The translations under genes and the position numbers were made by a program. The notes under the pieces were generated by a model, which had not been told where the DNA came from, did not search any database, and worked only from the letters and a program-made list of their open reading frames with translations. A stretch of 18,494 nucleotides of DNA from Armatimonadota bacterium (GTDB lineage: Bacteria > Armatimonadota > Zipacnadia > Zipacnadales > UBA11051). Below, one piece after another: positions 1 through 7,420 of this stretch; position 1 is the first letter of the stretch, and each line of letters opens with the position of its first letter. Location: NCBI GenBank assembly GCA_003542955.1, contig DPJP01000202.1:4788-23281 (forward strand), written 5' to 3'.

Positions 1-946
1 ACTCCGCGGGCCGATTCGTCTGCTGCAGAACCCAGCCGAGATTGTTCAGGCAGCGCGCGTGATCCGCCTGCAGAGCCAGCGCGTCGCGGTATGCCGTCTC
101 GGCGGCTGCAAGGTCACCGGCCGCCGCCGCGGCCAACCCCAGGTTGTACCTGGCCGCGAAGCTCGTGGCATCGAGTTGGGCCGCCGCCGACAGCGCCCCA
201 ATGGCCTCGGTGTACTTGCCCAGGTTGTAGTAGGCGATGCCCAGTCCAAGCTGTGCGGCCGCCAGGCCCGGCTGCGCGGCCACGGCCTGGGTGTAGTACT
301 CCGCGGCCTTCACGCTGTCCTGTCTGTCCAGGTAGAGCATCCCCAGGGCGTTGAGCACCCCGGCGTCACCGGGCCGGAGCCCGGCCGCGGCCTCATACTC
401 TTTGATCGCCCTCTCGGGCTGTCCGGCCTGCCACAGCGTATGCCCGTAGTTGATCCGCACGTCGGCATCATCCGGCGTCAACGTGACGGCGCGGTTGAAG
501 GCCGCGAATGCCAACTCCCAGTTCTGGCCCCGCGCGTACGCGTTGGCAAGGTTGTACTGAGCATCGGCGTAGTCGGCCTTCTGTTCCAGTGCCTGCTTGT
601 ACTGGCCGACCGCCAGGTCGAGCTTGTTCTGCGCCAGGTAGGTGTTGCCGAGGTTGTTGTGGGCCTCCGGATACTCCGGCTTCTTGTTCAGAGCCGCGAG
701 CAGGTACTTCTCGGCCTCCTCGAACTCCCCGTTCTGCAGCGCGGCGGAGCCCACCCAACACATGATCACCGGGTGCTCCGGCTGCTCGTCCAGCGCCTGC
801 AGGAACAGCCGCTTGGCCTCGGTGAAACTGCCCGAGTCGTAGGCATCGATCGCGCGGTCGAAGGCGGGCTTCTCCGCCTGCCCCAGAGCAAGCGCGCTCA
901 GGCCGACCAGCAACAGCAAACAGAGGGCGAATCGTGCTCGTCTCAT
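1..946 (-). CDS. Secreted TPR-repeat protein, 3' end cut by window edge
   Basis: The reading frame is open from an ATG at 946 to the left edge (315 codons seen) with no stop, so the C-terminus is missing. The N-terminus reads MRRARFALCLLLLVGLSALA, a typical signal peptide (positive start, Leu-rich core), so the protein is probably exported to the periplasm or anchored outside. The rest is a run of about seven or more tetratricopeptide repeats with the usual spacing of 34 residues, for example AHNNLGNTYLAQNKLDLAV and AQYNLANAYARGQNWELAF. TPRs form protein-binding superhelices; no catalytic domain is visible and the partner is unknown. Its ATG overlaps the dxs stop as ATGA, which points to translational coupling and membership of the same operon. 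The TPR fold and export are well supported; the specific role is unknown. Confidence 0.88.
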   Translation of the reverse strand, partial: MRRARFALCLLLLVGLSALALGQAEKPAFDRAIDAYDSGSFTEAKRLFLQALDEQPEHPVIMCWVGSAALQNGEFEEAEKYLLAALNKKPEYPEAHNNLGNTYLAQNKLDLAVGQYKQALEQKADYADAQYNLANAYARGQNWELAFAAFNRAVTLTPDDADVRINYGHTLWQAGQPERAIKEYEAAAGLRPGDAGVLNALGMLYLDRQDSVKAAEYYTQAVAAQPGLAAAQLGLGIAYYNLGKYTEAIGALSAAAQLDATSFAARYNLGLAAAAAGDLAAAETAYRDALALQADHARCLNNLGWVLQQTNRPAE

Positions 947-2886
947 GACGACACCTCCGGCGCCAGATGCTTCGCTACCGGGATCGGGCGCTCCGCCGGC
1001 GGGGCTCCCGGGCTCGACTTCACGAGCGCCGCGGCCCGCTGCGCGATGGCCCCGGGCGCAAGCCCGGTCACTTCCCATAGTCTGGCGACGTCTCCGTGCT
1101 CGATGAACTCGTTCGGTACACCAATGCAATCCAGCGCGGCGCCGATCCTCTCCGAGACCAGCGCCTCCGCAACCGCAGACCCAAACCCGCCGGCCAGCAC
1201 GTTCTCTTCGACAGTGACAATGCGTCCGCAGTCCGCCGCCGCCCGGCGGAGGCACTCCATGTCGAGCGGGGCGACAAACCGCGCATTCACCAGCCGCGCC
1301 TCAATCCCCTGCTTTGAGAGCAATTCACACGCATCTCGCGCGTTCTCGACCATTCGCCCGACCGCCACAATCGCCACGTCATGCCCGTCTCGGAGTTGTT
1401 CGGACTCCCCCACCCGCAGAATGCGCGGAGCAGCCGTGTAGTCCACGCCCGGCCCCGAGCCACTCGGGTAGCGAATCGCGCTGGGACCATCCAGACTCAG
1501 CGCGGTGGCCAGCATATCGTTGAGTTCCCGCTCGTGCGCCGGAGCCATCACGACCATCCCCGGCGCCGTCCGCAAAAACGACAGGTCAAATACGCCGTGG
1601 TGCGTCGGCCCATCATCCCCGCCCAGCCCGGCCCGGTCCAGACACAGCACCACCGGCAGCTTCTGCAAGGCCACATCATGCATGATGTTGTCATACGCCC
1701 GCTGCACAAAGGTCGAGTAGATCGCCACAACCGGCCGCAGCCCCGCCGCCGCCAGCCCCGCCGCGTAAGTCACCGCGTGCCCCTCCGCCATCCCCACATC
1801 GAAGCACCGCTGCGGAAACCTCTCGCCAAACTCGCTAAGCTGCGTCCCATCCAGCATTGCCGCGGAAATCGCGCACACACGCTCATCCTTCTCCGCAAGC
1901 GAGACAAGCGAGTCCGCGAAGACCTTGCTGTAGCTCGGCGATCGGCTGCCGGAGCGCACTTGCCCCGTCTCGACCACGAAGGGCCGGGTGCCGTGGAAGC
2001 GCGAAGGCTCCTTCTCCGCCGGCGCGTAGCCCTTCCCCTTCGTCGTCAGCACATGCACCAGTACCGGACCCTCCAGGCGCGAGGCCTGTCGCAGGATCGA
2101 CAACAACTGCTCGATATCGTGCCCGTCGATCGGCCCGAGGTAGGTGTAACCGAACTCCTCGAACAGCATCCCCGGCACCACCAGGTGCTTGACGCTGTCA
2201 CGCAGTCGGTCCATCGCCACCAGCATCGCGTCGCCGAGCCGCCAGCGCTCGAGGATCCGCGCCACGTCCGCGCGCGTCTCCCGGATGCGGGGCTCGAGCG
2301 TCGCTCTCATCCGCGAGAGGTACCCCGCCATCGCGCCGACATTGCGGCTGATGCTCATCTCGTTGTCGTTGAGCACCACGATCAGGTCGGTCTGCCGGTG
2401 CCCGGCCTGGTTGAGCGCCTCGAAGGCCAGCCCGCCGGTCAGCGCGCCGTCGCCGATGACGGCCACCACGTGTTCGCGCCCCCCGCGCAGGTCGCGTGCA
2501 TGGGCGAAACCAAGCGCCGCCGAGATCGAGGTCGACCCGTGGCCCGTCCCGAAGATATCGTGCTCGCTCTCGCTCCGCCGCGGGAAGCCCGACAGCCCGC
2601 CCCATTGCCGGATCGTGTCGAAGCGCTCCCTGCGGCCAGTCAGCAGCTTGTGCGTATAGCACTGGTGCCCGACGTCGAAGATCAGCTTGTCCGTCGGCGA
2701 CTCGAACAGCCTGTGCAGCGCGATCGTCAACTCGACGGTGCCCAGATTCGGCGCCAGGTGCCCACCCGTCTCCGCAACGGTGTCGATGAGCAGCGTGCGA
2801 ACCTCCGCCGCCAACTGCTCCAACTCGCCGATGCTCAGCCGCTTCAGGTCCTGCGGCGATTCTATTGTCTCCAGTATTGACCCCAT
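943..2886 (-). CDS. dxs: 1-deoxy-D-xylulose-5-phosphate synthase
   Basis: DXS is a cytoplasmic thiamine-diphosphate enzyme that condenses pyruvate and glyceraldehyde 3-phosphate, the first step of the non-mevalonate isoprenoid pathway. The 647-residue product is slightly longer than the usual 620-640. Visible family marks are GGHLAPNLG (about 41-49), DVGHQCYTHKLLTGR (71-85, usually HQAYPHK), the ThDP motif GDGALTGG (145-152) ending at NDNEMSIS (173-180), AEGHAVT with the catalytic Glu at 368 (usually AEQHAVT), and DGPTHHG in the pyrimidine domain. A proline-rich tail of about 25 residues follows the transketolase C-terminal domain. The ATG has AGGA eight bases upstream. It lies 83 nt after xseB and overlaps the TPR gene by 4 nt. 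In Firmicutes an ispA prenyl synthase usually sits between xseB and dxs; it is absent here. Confidence 0.97.
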   Translation of the reverse strand: MGSILETIESPQDLKRLSIGELEQLAAEVRTLLIDTVAETGGHLAPNLGTVELTIALHRLFESPTDKLIFDVGHQCYTHKLLTGRRERFDTIRQWGGLSGFPRRSESEHDIFGTGHGSTSISAALGFAHARDLRGGREHVVAVIGDGALTGGLAFEALNQAGHRQTDLIVVLNDNEMSISRNVGAMAGYLSRMRATLEPRIRETRADVARILERWRLGDAMLVAMDRLRDSVKHLVVPGMLFEEFGYTYLGPIDGHDIEQLLSILRQASRLEGPVLVHVLTTKGKGYAPAEKEPSRFHGTRPFVVETGQVRSGSRSPSYSKVFADSLVSLAEKDERVCAISAAMLDGTQLSEFGERFPQRCFDVGMAEGHAVTYAAGLAAAGLRPVVAIYSTFVQRAYDNIMHDVALQKLPVVLCLDRAGLGGDDGPTHHGVFDLSFLRTAPGMVVMAPAHERELNDMLATALSLDGPSAIRYPSGSGPGVDYTAAPRILRVGESEQLRDGHDVAIVAVGRMVENARDACELLSKQGIEARLVNARFVAPLDMECLRRAAADCGRIVTVEENVLAGGFGSAVAEALVSERIGAALDCIGVPNEFIEHGDVARLWEVTGLAPGAIAQRAAALVKSSPGAPPAERPIPVAKHLAPEVSS

Positions 2887-2950
2887 CTGTCAGGTCCTGT
2901 GGGGTGCAGCCCGCATGCAGGTCTCGCGCGCTGCCGGCCGATGAAGACGC

Positions 2951-2970
2951 ATCGATGATCGCTCATCGAT
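2951..2970 (-). other. 8-bp hairpin with GCGA (GNRA) tetraloop between xseB and dxs
   Basis: On the minus strand ATCGATGA-GCGA-TCATCGAT forms a perfect 8-bp stem closed by a GNRA-type tetraloop. It begins at the last base of the xseB stop codon and ends 64 nt before the dxs ATG. No U-tract follows, so it does not look like an intrinsic terminator. A processing or mRNA-stability element that uncouples xseB from dxs is one reading. The structure is directly visible; its role is inferred. Confidence 0.55.
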
Positions 2971-3314
2971 CACTCATCTCCGAACGGGTTGTCGCCGAAC
3001 AGGCCCGGGTTCGCCTCCTCGCCCTCATCCGCTTCCGCGAACGGATCATTGTCCGAGTAGTCAATGCCCGACACGCGCGCGTCGTCCGCGGTCGTCTCCG
3101 GCTCCCCGCCCTGCACCTGCAACTGCTCGATCGAAGCCTCCGCTTCATCCAGCAGCCCCGCGCAGTGGGTGCGCAACGCCATTGCCAGCCGGAAGGTGTC
3201 AATCGCCTCCGCCAACGGCAAGTCGCCGGCATCCAGCCGCTGCACCAGTTGCTCGAGTTGCTCGAGGGCCTCCTCGAAGGAGAGCTTCTCTACGTCCACG
3301 TTGTTCGCGTTCAA
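2970..3314 (-). CDS. xseB: Exodeoxyribonuclease VII small subunit
   Basis: XseB is the small helical subunit of exonuclease VII; several copies bind one XseA and are needed for degradation of single-stranded DNA. The family core is clear at residues 8-70: FEEALEQLEQLVQRLDAGDLPLAEAI followed by LLDEAEASIEQL. The protein is 114 residues, against a usual 70-85. The excess is an acidic C-terminal tail of about 45 residues ending DNPFGDE, of unknown use and probably disordered. The start is TTG, overlapping the xseA stop as TTGA, with GAGGA upstream inside xseA; a GTG at codon 6 is the only nearby alternative. The overlap implies coupled, balanced synthesis with the large subunit. Confidence 0.93.
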   Translation of the reverse strand: MNANNVDVEKLSFEEALEQLEQLVQRLDAGDLPLAEAIDTFRLAMALRTHCAGLLDEAEASIEQLQVQGGEPETTADDARVSGIDYSDNDPFAEADEGEEANPGLFGDNPFGDE

Positions 3315-4804
3315 CTCTGCCCATCCTCTTCCCGGGGTATCGTCTCGGAGACTTCGGCCGAGATATCCCCATCCGAAACCGTGATCGCGATTGCGTCTCC
3401 CGCCGCCACGACACCCGTGCGGCTCACCAGGCGCCCGTCATCGCCTCTGCGCACGATGCTGTAGCCCCGCCGCAGCGCGCCGTGGGGGTCCAGCGCCGCC
3501 AACTGCGCGCCCGCCACATCCAGCCGTCGTCGCCCGGATTGCGCCATCCGCCCCGAGACTGCCGCCAGATCTCGCGAAGCCGCCGCCAGCCGCGCGCGCT
3601 TCCCCGCCAAAAGCGACCCCGGATGCCGGAGTGCCGGATGCATCAGGAGCACTACCAGTCGCTCCCGAAGCTGTCGCACAAACTCGCTCTTGATTGCATA
3701 TCCCCGGCGCAGAACCGCCGCCGGGTCGGTTCCCGCCAGCCGCGCCGAGGTTCGCTCGAGCCGCTCCCGTCGCGACCGCGCATACCTCTCCGCCGCCCGC
3801 CCGAGCGCCTCGACCGTGTCGTCAAGCTCCTGCAGACGCGTGTCGATGTACAGCCCCGGCCGCTGCAGAACCGGGTGGGAGGCCACCTCGAGCAGCCGCT
3901 CGCCGTCACGCCTCAGCACATCACCCAGGCGCCGTGTCGCACGGGCACTGAGACCCCCCAGGTAGTCGTGCAGTTCCCCGATATCGGGGACGGCCATCTC
4001 CGCGGCATGGGAGGGCGTTGCGGCCCGCAAGTCGGCAACAAAGTCGGTCAGTACGGTGTCGGTCTCATGCCCCACCGCGCTGATTGTCGGCGCCCGACTG
4101 CCGAACACCGCCCGCGCAACGGCCTCCTCGTTGAAGGGCCACAGGTCCTCGAGAGACCCACCGCCCCGCCCGAGGATAATCAGGTCCGCGCCGGCCTCGT
4201 TGGCCGCCCGCAGGGAGGCCACGATGCTGCCCGCGGCCTCCTCGCCCTGCACCACCGTCGGCACTAACAGCAGCCGCGCGAGCGGATAGCGGCGCGTCAG
4301 GATGCTGATCATGTCGCGCACCGCCGCCCCCGTCGCGGAGGTGACCAGCGCGATCAGGCGCGGGAAGCGCGGCAGAGCGCGCTTGCGCTCCGCGGCGAAC
4401 AGCCCCTCCGCATCCAGTTGCGCCTTCAGCTTCTCGAGCGCCGCGGCCAACTCGCCCATGCCGTCGGGCCGCATGAACCGTATGACCAACTGGTAGCGGC
4501 CCTGTTTCTCGTAGACGGTGACATTCCCACCACAGACGACCGCCATGCCATCAGTGGGCTCGAAGTCCAGCGTGCCGGCCCGCCCGCGAAAGCAGACGGC
4601 ATCCATCACGCTCTGGTCATCCTTGAGGGAGAAGTAGATGTGGCCCGAGGCCGGTCGTCGGAGGTTCGAGACCTCGCCCCGTACGAGCAGGTCTGAGAGC
4701 ACCTCGTCGCGGTCCAGCAACCGCTTGACGTAGGCGGTCACCTCGCCGACTGTCAGTATACAGGTGCGCGCGTCGGCCACTTCATCTGCCACCTGACCGC
4801 CCAC
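3311..4804 (-). CDS. xseA: Exodeoxyribonuclease VII large subunit
   Basis: XseA is the catalytic subunit of exonuclease VII, which digests single-stranded DNA from both ends in the cytoplasm. Residues 16-110 form the N-terminal OB fold (ILTVGEVTAYVKRLL, then VRGEVSNLRRPASGHIYFSLKD). The nuclease domain follows with RGGGSLEDLWPFNEE and SAVGHETDTVLTDFVADLRAATPSHAAE, the family signature. A long coiled-coil region and a C-terminal LRRGYSIV segment (from 444) complete it. At 497 residues it is longer than the common 400-460 because a second LRRGYAI copy occurs from 365. The GTG at 4804 is the longest start; a GTG at 4780 with AGGTGG eight bases upstream is a good alternative that still keeps the whole OB fold. 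It lies 54 nt after nusB and overlaps xseB. Confidence 0.96.
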   Translation of the reverse strand: MGGQVADEVADARTCILTVGEVTAYVKRLLDRDEVLSDLLVRGEVSNLRRPASGHIYFSLKDDQSVMDAVCFRGRAGTLDFEPTDGMAVVCGGNVTVYEKQGRYQLVIRFMRPDGMGELAAALEKLKAQLDAEGLFAAERKRALPRFPRLIALVTSATGAAVRDMISILTRRYPLARLLLVPTVVQGEEAAGSIVASLRAANEAGADLIILGRGGGSLEDLWPFNEEAVARAVFGSRAPTISAVGHETDTVLTDFVADLRAATPSHAAEMAVPDIGELHDYLGGLSARATRRLGDVLRRDGERLLEVASHPVLQRPGLYIDTRLQELDDTVEALGRAAERYARSRRERLERTSARLAGTDPAAVLRRGYAIKSEFVRQLRERLVVLLMHPALRHPGSLLAGKRARLAAASRDLAAVSGRMAQSGRRRLDVAGAQLAALDPHGALRRGYSIVRRGDDGRLVSRTGVVAAGDAIAITVSDGDISAEVSETIPREEDGQS

Positions 4805-4858
4805 CTCGGCGCGACGCTCCCATAGTGCGCGGGAGAGGCGATACCGGGTGAGCAGGAC

Positions 4859-5380
4859 TTAGCACGGCTCGGCCGAGGTCTCCTCCGGCAGTGTCTCCTC
4901 GGCCCCCTCGGGCATCGCCGCGCGAACCTGCTCGCTGCGGACGAACGCACCGAGAATCCCGTTGACGAACTTCCCGGAGTCATCGGTGCCGTAGAGCTTG
5001 GCAAGCTCGACGGCCTCGTTGATTGTGGCGCTGACCGGCACATCATCGCAGTGCAGCAACTCGGCGATGGCCAGGCGCAGGATATTCCGGTCAATGCCCG
5101 GCATGCGCTCGATGGTCCAGTCGTGGGAGAAATCCTCGATGCAGCCGTTGATCTGCTGCCTGTCCGCGAAGTACGCCTCCGCCAGGGCGAGCCCGAAATG
5201 GCGAATCTCGGGGGCCAGCTTCTCGCCCTCCAACTCATCCATCTCCCACTGCTCCATCAGCGCCCTGAGCGTGTTGTCAAGCGCACCCAGCGCCTTGCCG
5301 GGGCCAAGCCTGCCGACGTCCGCGGCGAATAGGACACTCAGAGCCAACTCGCGTCCCTTGCGTCTCGCTCCAGTCTTCAC
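4859..5380 (-). CDS. nusB: Transcription antitermination factor NusB
   Basis: NusB binds boxA RNA with NusE (ribosomal protein S10) and promotes antitermination and proper folding of rRNA transcripts. The protein shows the all-helical NusB pattern: ARRKGRELALSVLFAAD at the N-terminus, WTIERMPGIDRNILRLAI in the middle, and the signature VSATINEAVELAKLYG followed by KFVNGILGAF near the end. An acidic tail of about 25 residues follows. I chose the GTG at 5380 because GGAGG lies six bases upstream and it puts the basic ARRKGRE motif at the N-terminus, as in the family; this gives 173 residues. An in-frame ATG at 5431 would add 17 residues and overlap the preceding small gene by 8 nt, but has no clear ribosome binding site. 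Confidence 0.95.
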   Translation of the reverse strand: MKTGARRKGRELALSVLFAADVGRLGPGKALGALDNTLRALMEQWEMDELEGEKLAPEIRHFGLALAEAYFADRQQINGCIEDFSHDWTIERMPGIDRNILRLAIAELLHCDDVPVSATINEAVELAKLYGTDDSGKFVNGILGAFVRSEQVRAAMPEGAEETLPEETSAEPC

Positions 5381-5386
5381 TACTGC

Positions 5387-5391
5387 CCTCC
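5387..5391 (-). promoter_or_regulatory. Ribosome binding site deciding the nusB start
   Basis: GGAGG on the minus strand lies six bases before the GTG at 5380. The upstream ATG at 5431 is preceded by GCGTGCGGCCCGA, which has no Shine-Dalgarno match. Confidence 0.6.
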
Positions 5392-5423
5392 AGACATTGC
5401 CAAGCTGCGCTCCCGGCCCGTCG

Positions 5424-5600
5424 TCAGTCATTCGGGCCGCACGCGATGGCTCCGACCACCGCGCCCACCAGGATCAGAACAAGCACCAGAACCGCTGCCC
5501 AAAAGCCCATACTCAGCCCCACGACCCCCACCGCCAGACCGAACAGGCCCCCGACGGCAGCCTTCCAGAATGGAGCAACGCCGCAGTAGCCGTCTCCCAT
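5424..5600 (-). CDS. 58-residue membrane protein, DUF2273-like
   Basis: A short gene reads ATG to TGA over 58 codons. Its ribosome binding site is a perfect AGGAGG six bases before the ATG; this overlaps the accC stop codon (TAGGAGG). The product starts MGDGYCGVAPFWKAAVGG and has two hydrophobic stretches: about 15-30 (AAVGGLFGLAVGVVGL, Gly-rich) and 33-54 (FWAAVLVLVLILVGAVVGAIA), probably a helical hairpin in the inner membrane. Size, topology and the position between accC and nusB resemble the small DUF2273 proteins that sit beside Asp23 family proteins in Firmicutes. No Asp23 gene is here, so the family call is tentative. The strong ribosome binding site and tight packing make a real gene very likely. 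Confidence 0.8.
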   Translation of the reverse strand: MGDGYCGVAPFWKAAVGGLFGLAVGVVGLSMGFWAAVLVLVLILVGAVVGAIACGPND

Positions 5601-5606
5601 CGTCTG

Positions 5607-5612
5607 CCTCCT
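5607..5612 (-). promoter_or_regulatory. Consensus ribosome binding site of the 58-codon gene
   Basis: AGGAGG on the minus strand, six bases before the ATG at 5600 and overlapping the accC TAG. This is among the strongest Shine-Dalgarno sequences in the window and is the main evidence that the small frame is translated. Confidence 0.7.
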
Positions 5613-6957
5613 ACGTGGTCGTCATGTGCCGCTTGATGAAGTTCACGTCCACTTCCCCACGGCGGAAAAAGGCGTTCTGCAGAATGCGCTGATGGTATGG
5701 AATCGTGGTCCGCAGCCCGGATACGCGCATGCCCTCGAGCGCCGCCGACATCCGCCGCACCGCCGCCTCGCGCGTCTGATCCCACGCGATGACCTTGGCA
5801 ATCATCGGGTCATAGTATGAGGATATCTCGCTCCCGCAACCGACACCCGTATCAACCCGAATGCCCGGCCCCAGCGGCTGCCGCCACTCGCTGATGATGC
5901 CCGGAGACGGCGTGAAGCCGCGCTCTCCATCAGCAGCCAGCACCCGGCACTCGATGGCGTGACCGTTGAACCAGATCTTCCCCTGCTCGCACGAGAGCTT
6001 CTCCCCGGCTGCCACCCGGATCTGCTCCCGCACGATATCCACGCCCGTCAGCATCTCGGTCACCGGGTGCTCGACCTGGATGCGCGTGTTCATCTCGATG
6101 AAGTAGAACTTGTTGTCCTTGTCGAGGATGAACTCAATGGTGCCCGCATTGATGTAGCCGACGGCTCTTGCCGCCGCCAGCGCCGCTTCCCCCAGCCGCC
6201 GCCTCAGCGAGTCGGACACCCCGAAGGCCGGCGCCTCCTCGAGCAGCTTCTGGTGCCGGTGCTGGATCGAGCAGTCGCGCTCGCCCAGGTGTACGGTGTT
6301 GCCGTGCGAGTCGGCGAGAATCTGCACCTCGATGTGGCGGGCGTCACCAACGAACTTCTCCACATACAACTCATCGTTGCCGAATGCCGCCCTCGCCTCC
6401 GCCCGCGCCGAGCCGATCAGCGCCTCGAGTTGCTCCCCGTTGTGGGCCACGCGGATCCCCCGACCTCCCCCGCCGCCCACGGCCTTCACCATCACAGGGT
6501 AGCCCAGTTCGTCGGCGATGGCACGCGCGTCGCGATCGTCCTTGACCGGCCCGTCGCTGCCCGGAACCACCGGCACACCCGACTCCATCATCGTGCTGCG
6601 CGCCGCCGCCTTGTCACCCATCCGCTCGATGATCGACGACGGCGGCCCCACAAACGCAATCTTGCACGCCTCGCAGACCTCCGCGAAGCGCGCCACCTCC
6701 GACAGATTCCCGTACCCCGGATGGATCGCCTCCGCCCCGGTCACCACCGCCGCGCTCATGATATTGGCGATGTTGAGGTAGCTGTCGCGATTGGGCGCCG
6801 GGCCGATGCACACGGCCTCGTCGGCAAGCCGCACGTGCAGCGAATTCGCGTCCACCTGGGAGTAGACTGCAACTGTCTTGATGCCGAGTTCTCGGCATGC
6901 CTGCAGGATGCGGCACGCGATCTCGCCACGGTTAGCCACCAGCAGCTTCCGGAACAT
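5611..6957 (-). CDS. accC: Biotin carboxylase (acetyl-CoA carboxylase subunit)
   Basis: AccC uses ATP and bicarbonate to carboxylate biotin on the carrier protein, the first half-reaction of acetyl-CoA carboxylase in fatty acid synthesis. All 448 residues align with the family: KLLVANRGEIACRIL at the N-terminus, Lys116 and Lys158, the glycine loop GGGGGRG (161-167), ARHIEVQ (206-212), HRHQKLLEEAPA (233-244), FYFIEMNTRIQVEHPVTEM (284-302) and Arg367. One oddity is HPGYGNLSEV at 79-88, where most members have HPGYGFLSEN. The ATG at 6957 has AGGAG six bases upstream; a TTG one codon earlier is less likely. It is followed 10 nt later by the small membrane gene. The pilin-like gene separates it from accB. 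AccA and AccD are not in the window. Confidence 0.97.
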   Translation of the reverse strand: MFRKLLVANRGEIACRILQACRELGIKTVAVYSQVDANSLHVRLADEAVCIGPAPNRDSYLNIANIMSAAVVTGAEAIHPGYGNLSEVARFAEVCEACKIAFVGPPSSIIERMGDKAAARSTMMESGVPVVPGSDGPVKDDRDARAIADELGYPVMVKAVGGGGGRGIRVAHNGEQLEALIGSARAEARAAFGNDELYVEKFVGDARHIEVQILADSHGNTVHLGERDCSIQHRHQKLLEEAPAFGVSDSLRRRLGEAALAAARAVGYINAGTIEFILDKDNKFYFIEMNTRIQVEHPVTEMLTGVDIVREQIRVAAGEKLSCEQGKIWFNGHAIECRVLAADGERGFTPSPGIISEWRQPLGPGIRVDTGVGCGSEISSYYDPMIAKVIAWDQTREAAVRRMSAALEGMRVSGLRTTIPYHQRILQNAFFRRGEVDVNFIKRHMTTT

Positions 6958-6975
6958 CAACCTCTCCTATCCGTT

Positions 6976-6991
6976 GGGGCCCCTCGGCCCC
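6976..6991 (-). other. GC-rich hairpin just upstream of the accC ribosome binding site
   Basis: GGGGCC-GAGG-GGCCCC on the minus strand is a perfect 6-bp stem with a 4-nt loop, ending a few bases before the AGGAGAGG of accC. It lies in the 107-nt gap after the pilin-like gene. No U-run follows, so attenuation is not evident. It may mark a processing site or protect the accC message; that is inference. Confidence 0.35.
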
Positions 6992-7064
6992 GCCCCGGCA
7001 TCTCGCCCGTGTACACTGATCGGGCGGCAGAGCCACCGTGTGCGTCGGAAATCGACCGTTGCCA

Positions 7065-7415
7065 TCAATACTTCGGGTGTTCCTGACACCACACTCGGCC
7101 TGTCGCCGGGTCGTAGCCGTACGGCTGACCGCTGACGGGGCACTTCGAGATCGAGCCCAGATTCAGCTCCTCAAGCGACTTCGGAGCCGGCTCCCCGGAC
7201 ATCGTCTGCATCGACACCGCCTGCCGGAGCTGGTTCAGGTTGCTCTGGCACTCGACAGACTCGGCCTTCTCGATGGCCCGCGCAGGGATCGACTTCTTCT
7301 CCCCCTGCCCCTTGCCCCCCGAGCCCACCAGCCCGTAGACCACACCAGCGAGTATCGCGATGATGGCCAGCGCAACAACAAGGCCGATCATCGTGAAACC
7401 AAACCGTACGCCCAT
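7065..7415 (-). CDS. Type IV pilin-like (pseudopilin) protein
   Basis: The 116-residue product begins MGVRFG, then FTMIGLVVALAIIAILAGVV, a class III prepilin signal: a short basic leader ending in Gly6, a Phe that would become residue 1, and a hydrophobic helix. A prepilin peptidase should cut and methylate it at the inner membrane before assembly into a pilus or type II secretion pseudopilus. The usual Glu at mature position 5 is Gly here. The globular part has SNLNQLRQAVSMQ and a C-terminal motif CPVSGQPYGYDPATGRVWC whose two cysteines may form a disulfide, as in other small pseudopilins. GGAGGTGA five bases before the ATG fixes the start; longer starts reach into accB. It lies 46 nt after accB and 107 nt before accC, an odd place for a pilin. 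Confidence 0.85.
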   Translation of the reverse strand: MGVRFGFTMIGLVVALAIIAILAGVVYGLVGSGGKGQGEKKSIPARAIEKAESVECQSNLNQLRQAVSMQTMSGEPAPKSLEELNLGSISKCPVSGQPYGYDPATGRVWCQEHPKY

Positions 7416-7420
7416 CGCGC

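Noticed and set aside
1381..2880. 499-codon plus-strand frame opposite dxs
   Set aside because: It is antisense to a clear dxs, has Arg/Pro/His-rich composition without domains, and arises from the high G+C third positions of the real gene.
5959..7086. 375-codon plus-strand frame opposite accC
   Set aside because: Same reason: a compositional shadow of accC, no recognisable motif and no ribosome binding site of note.
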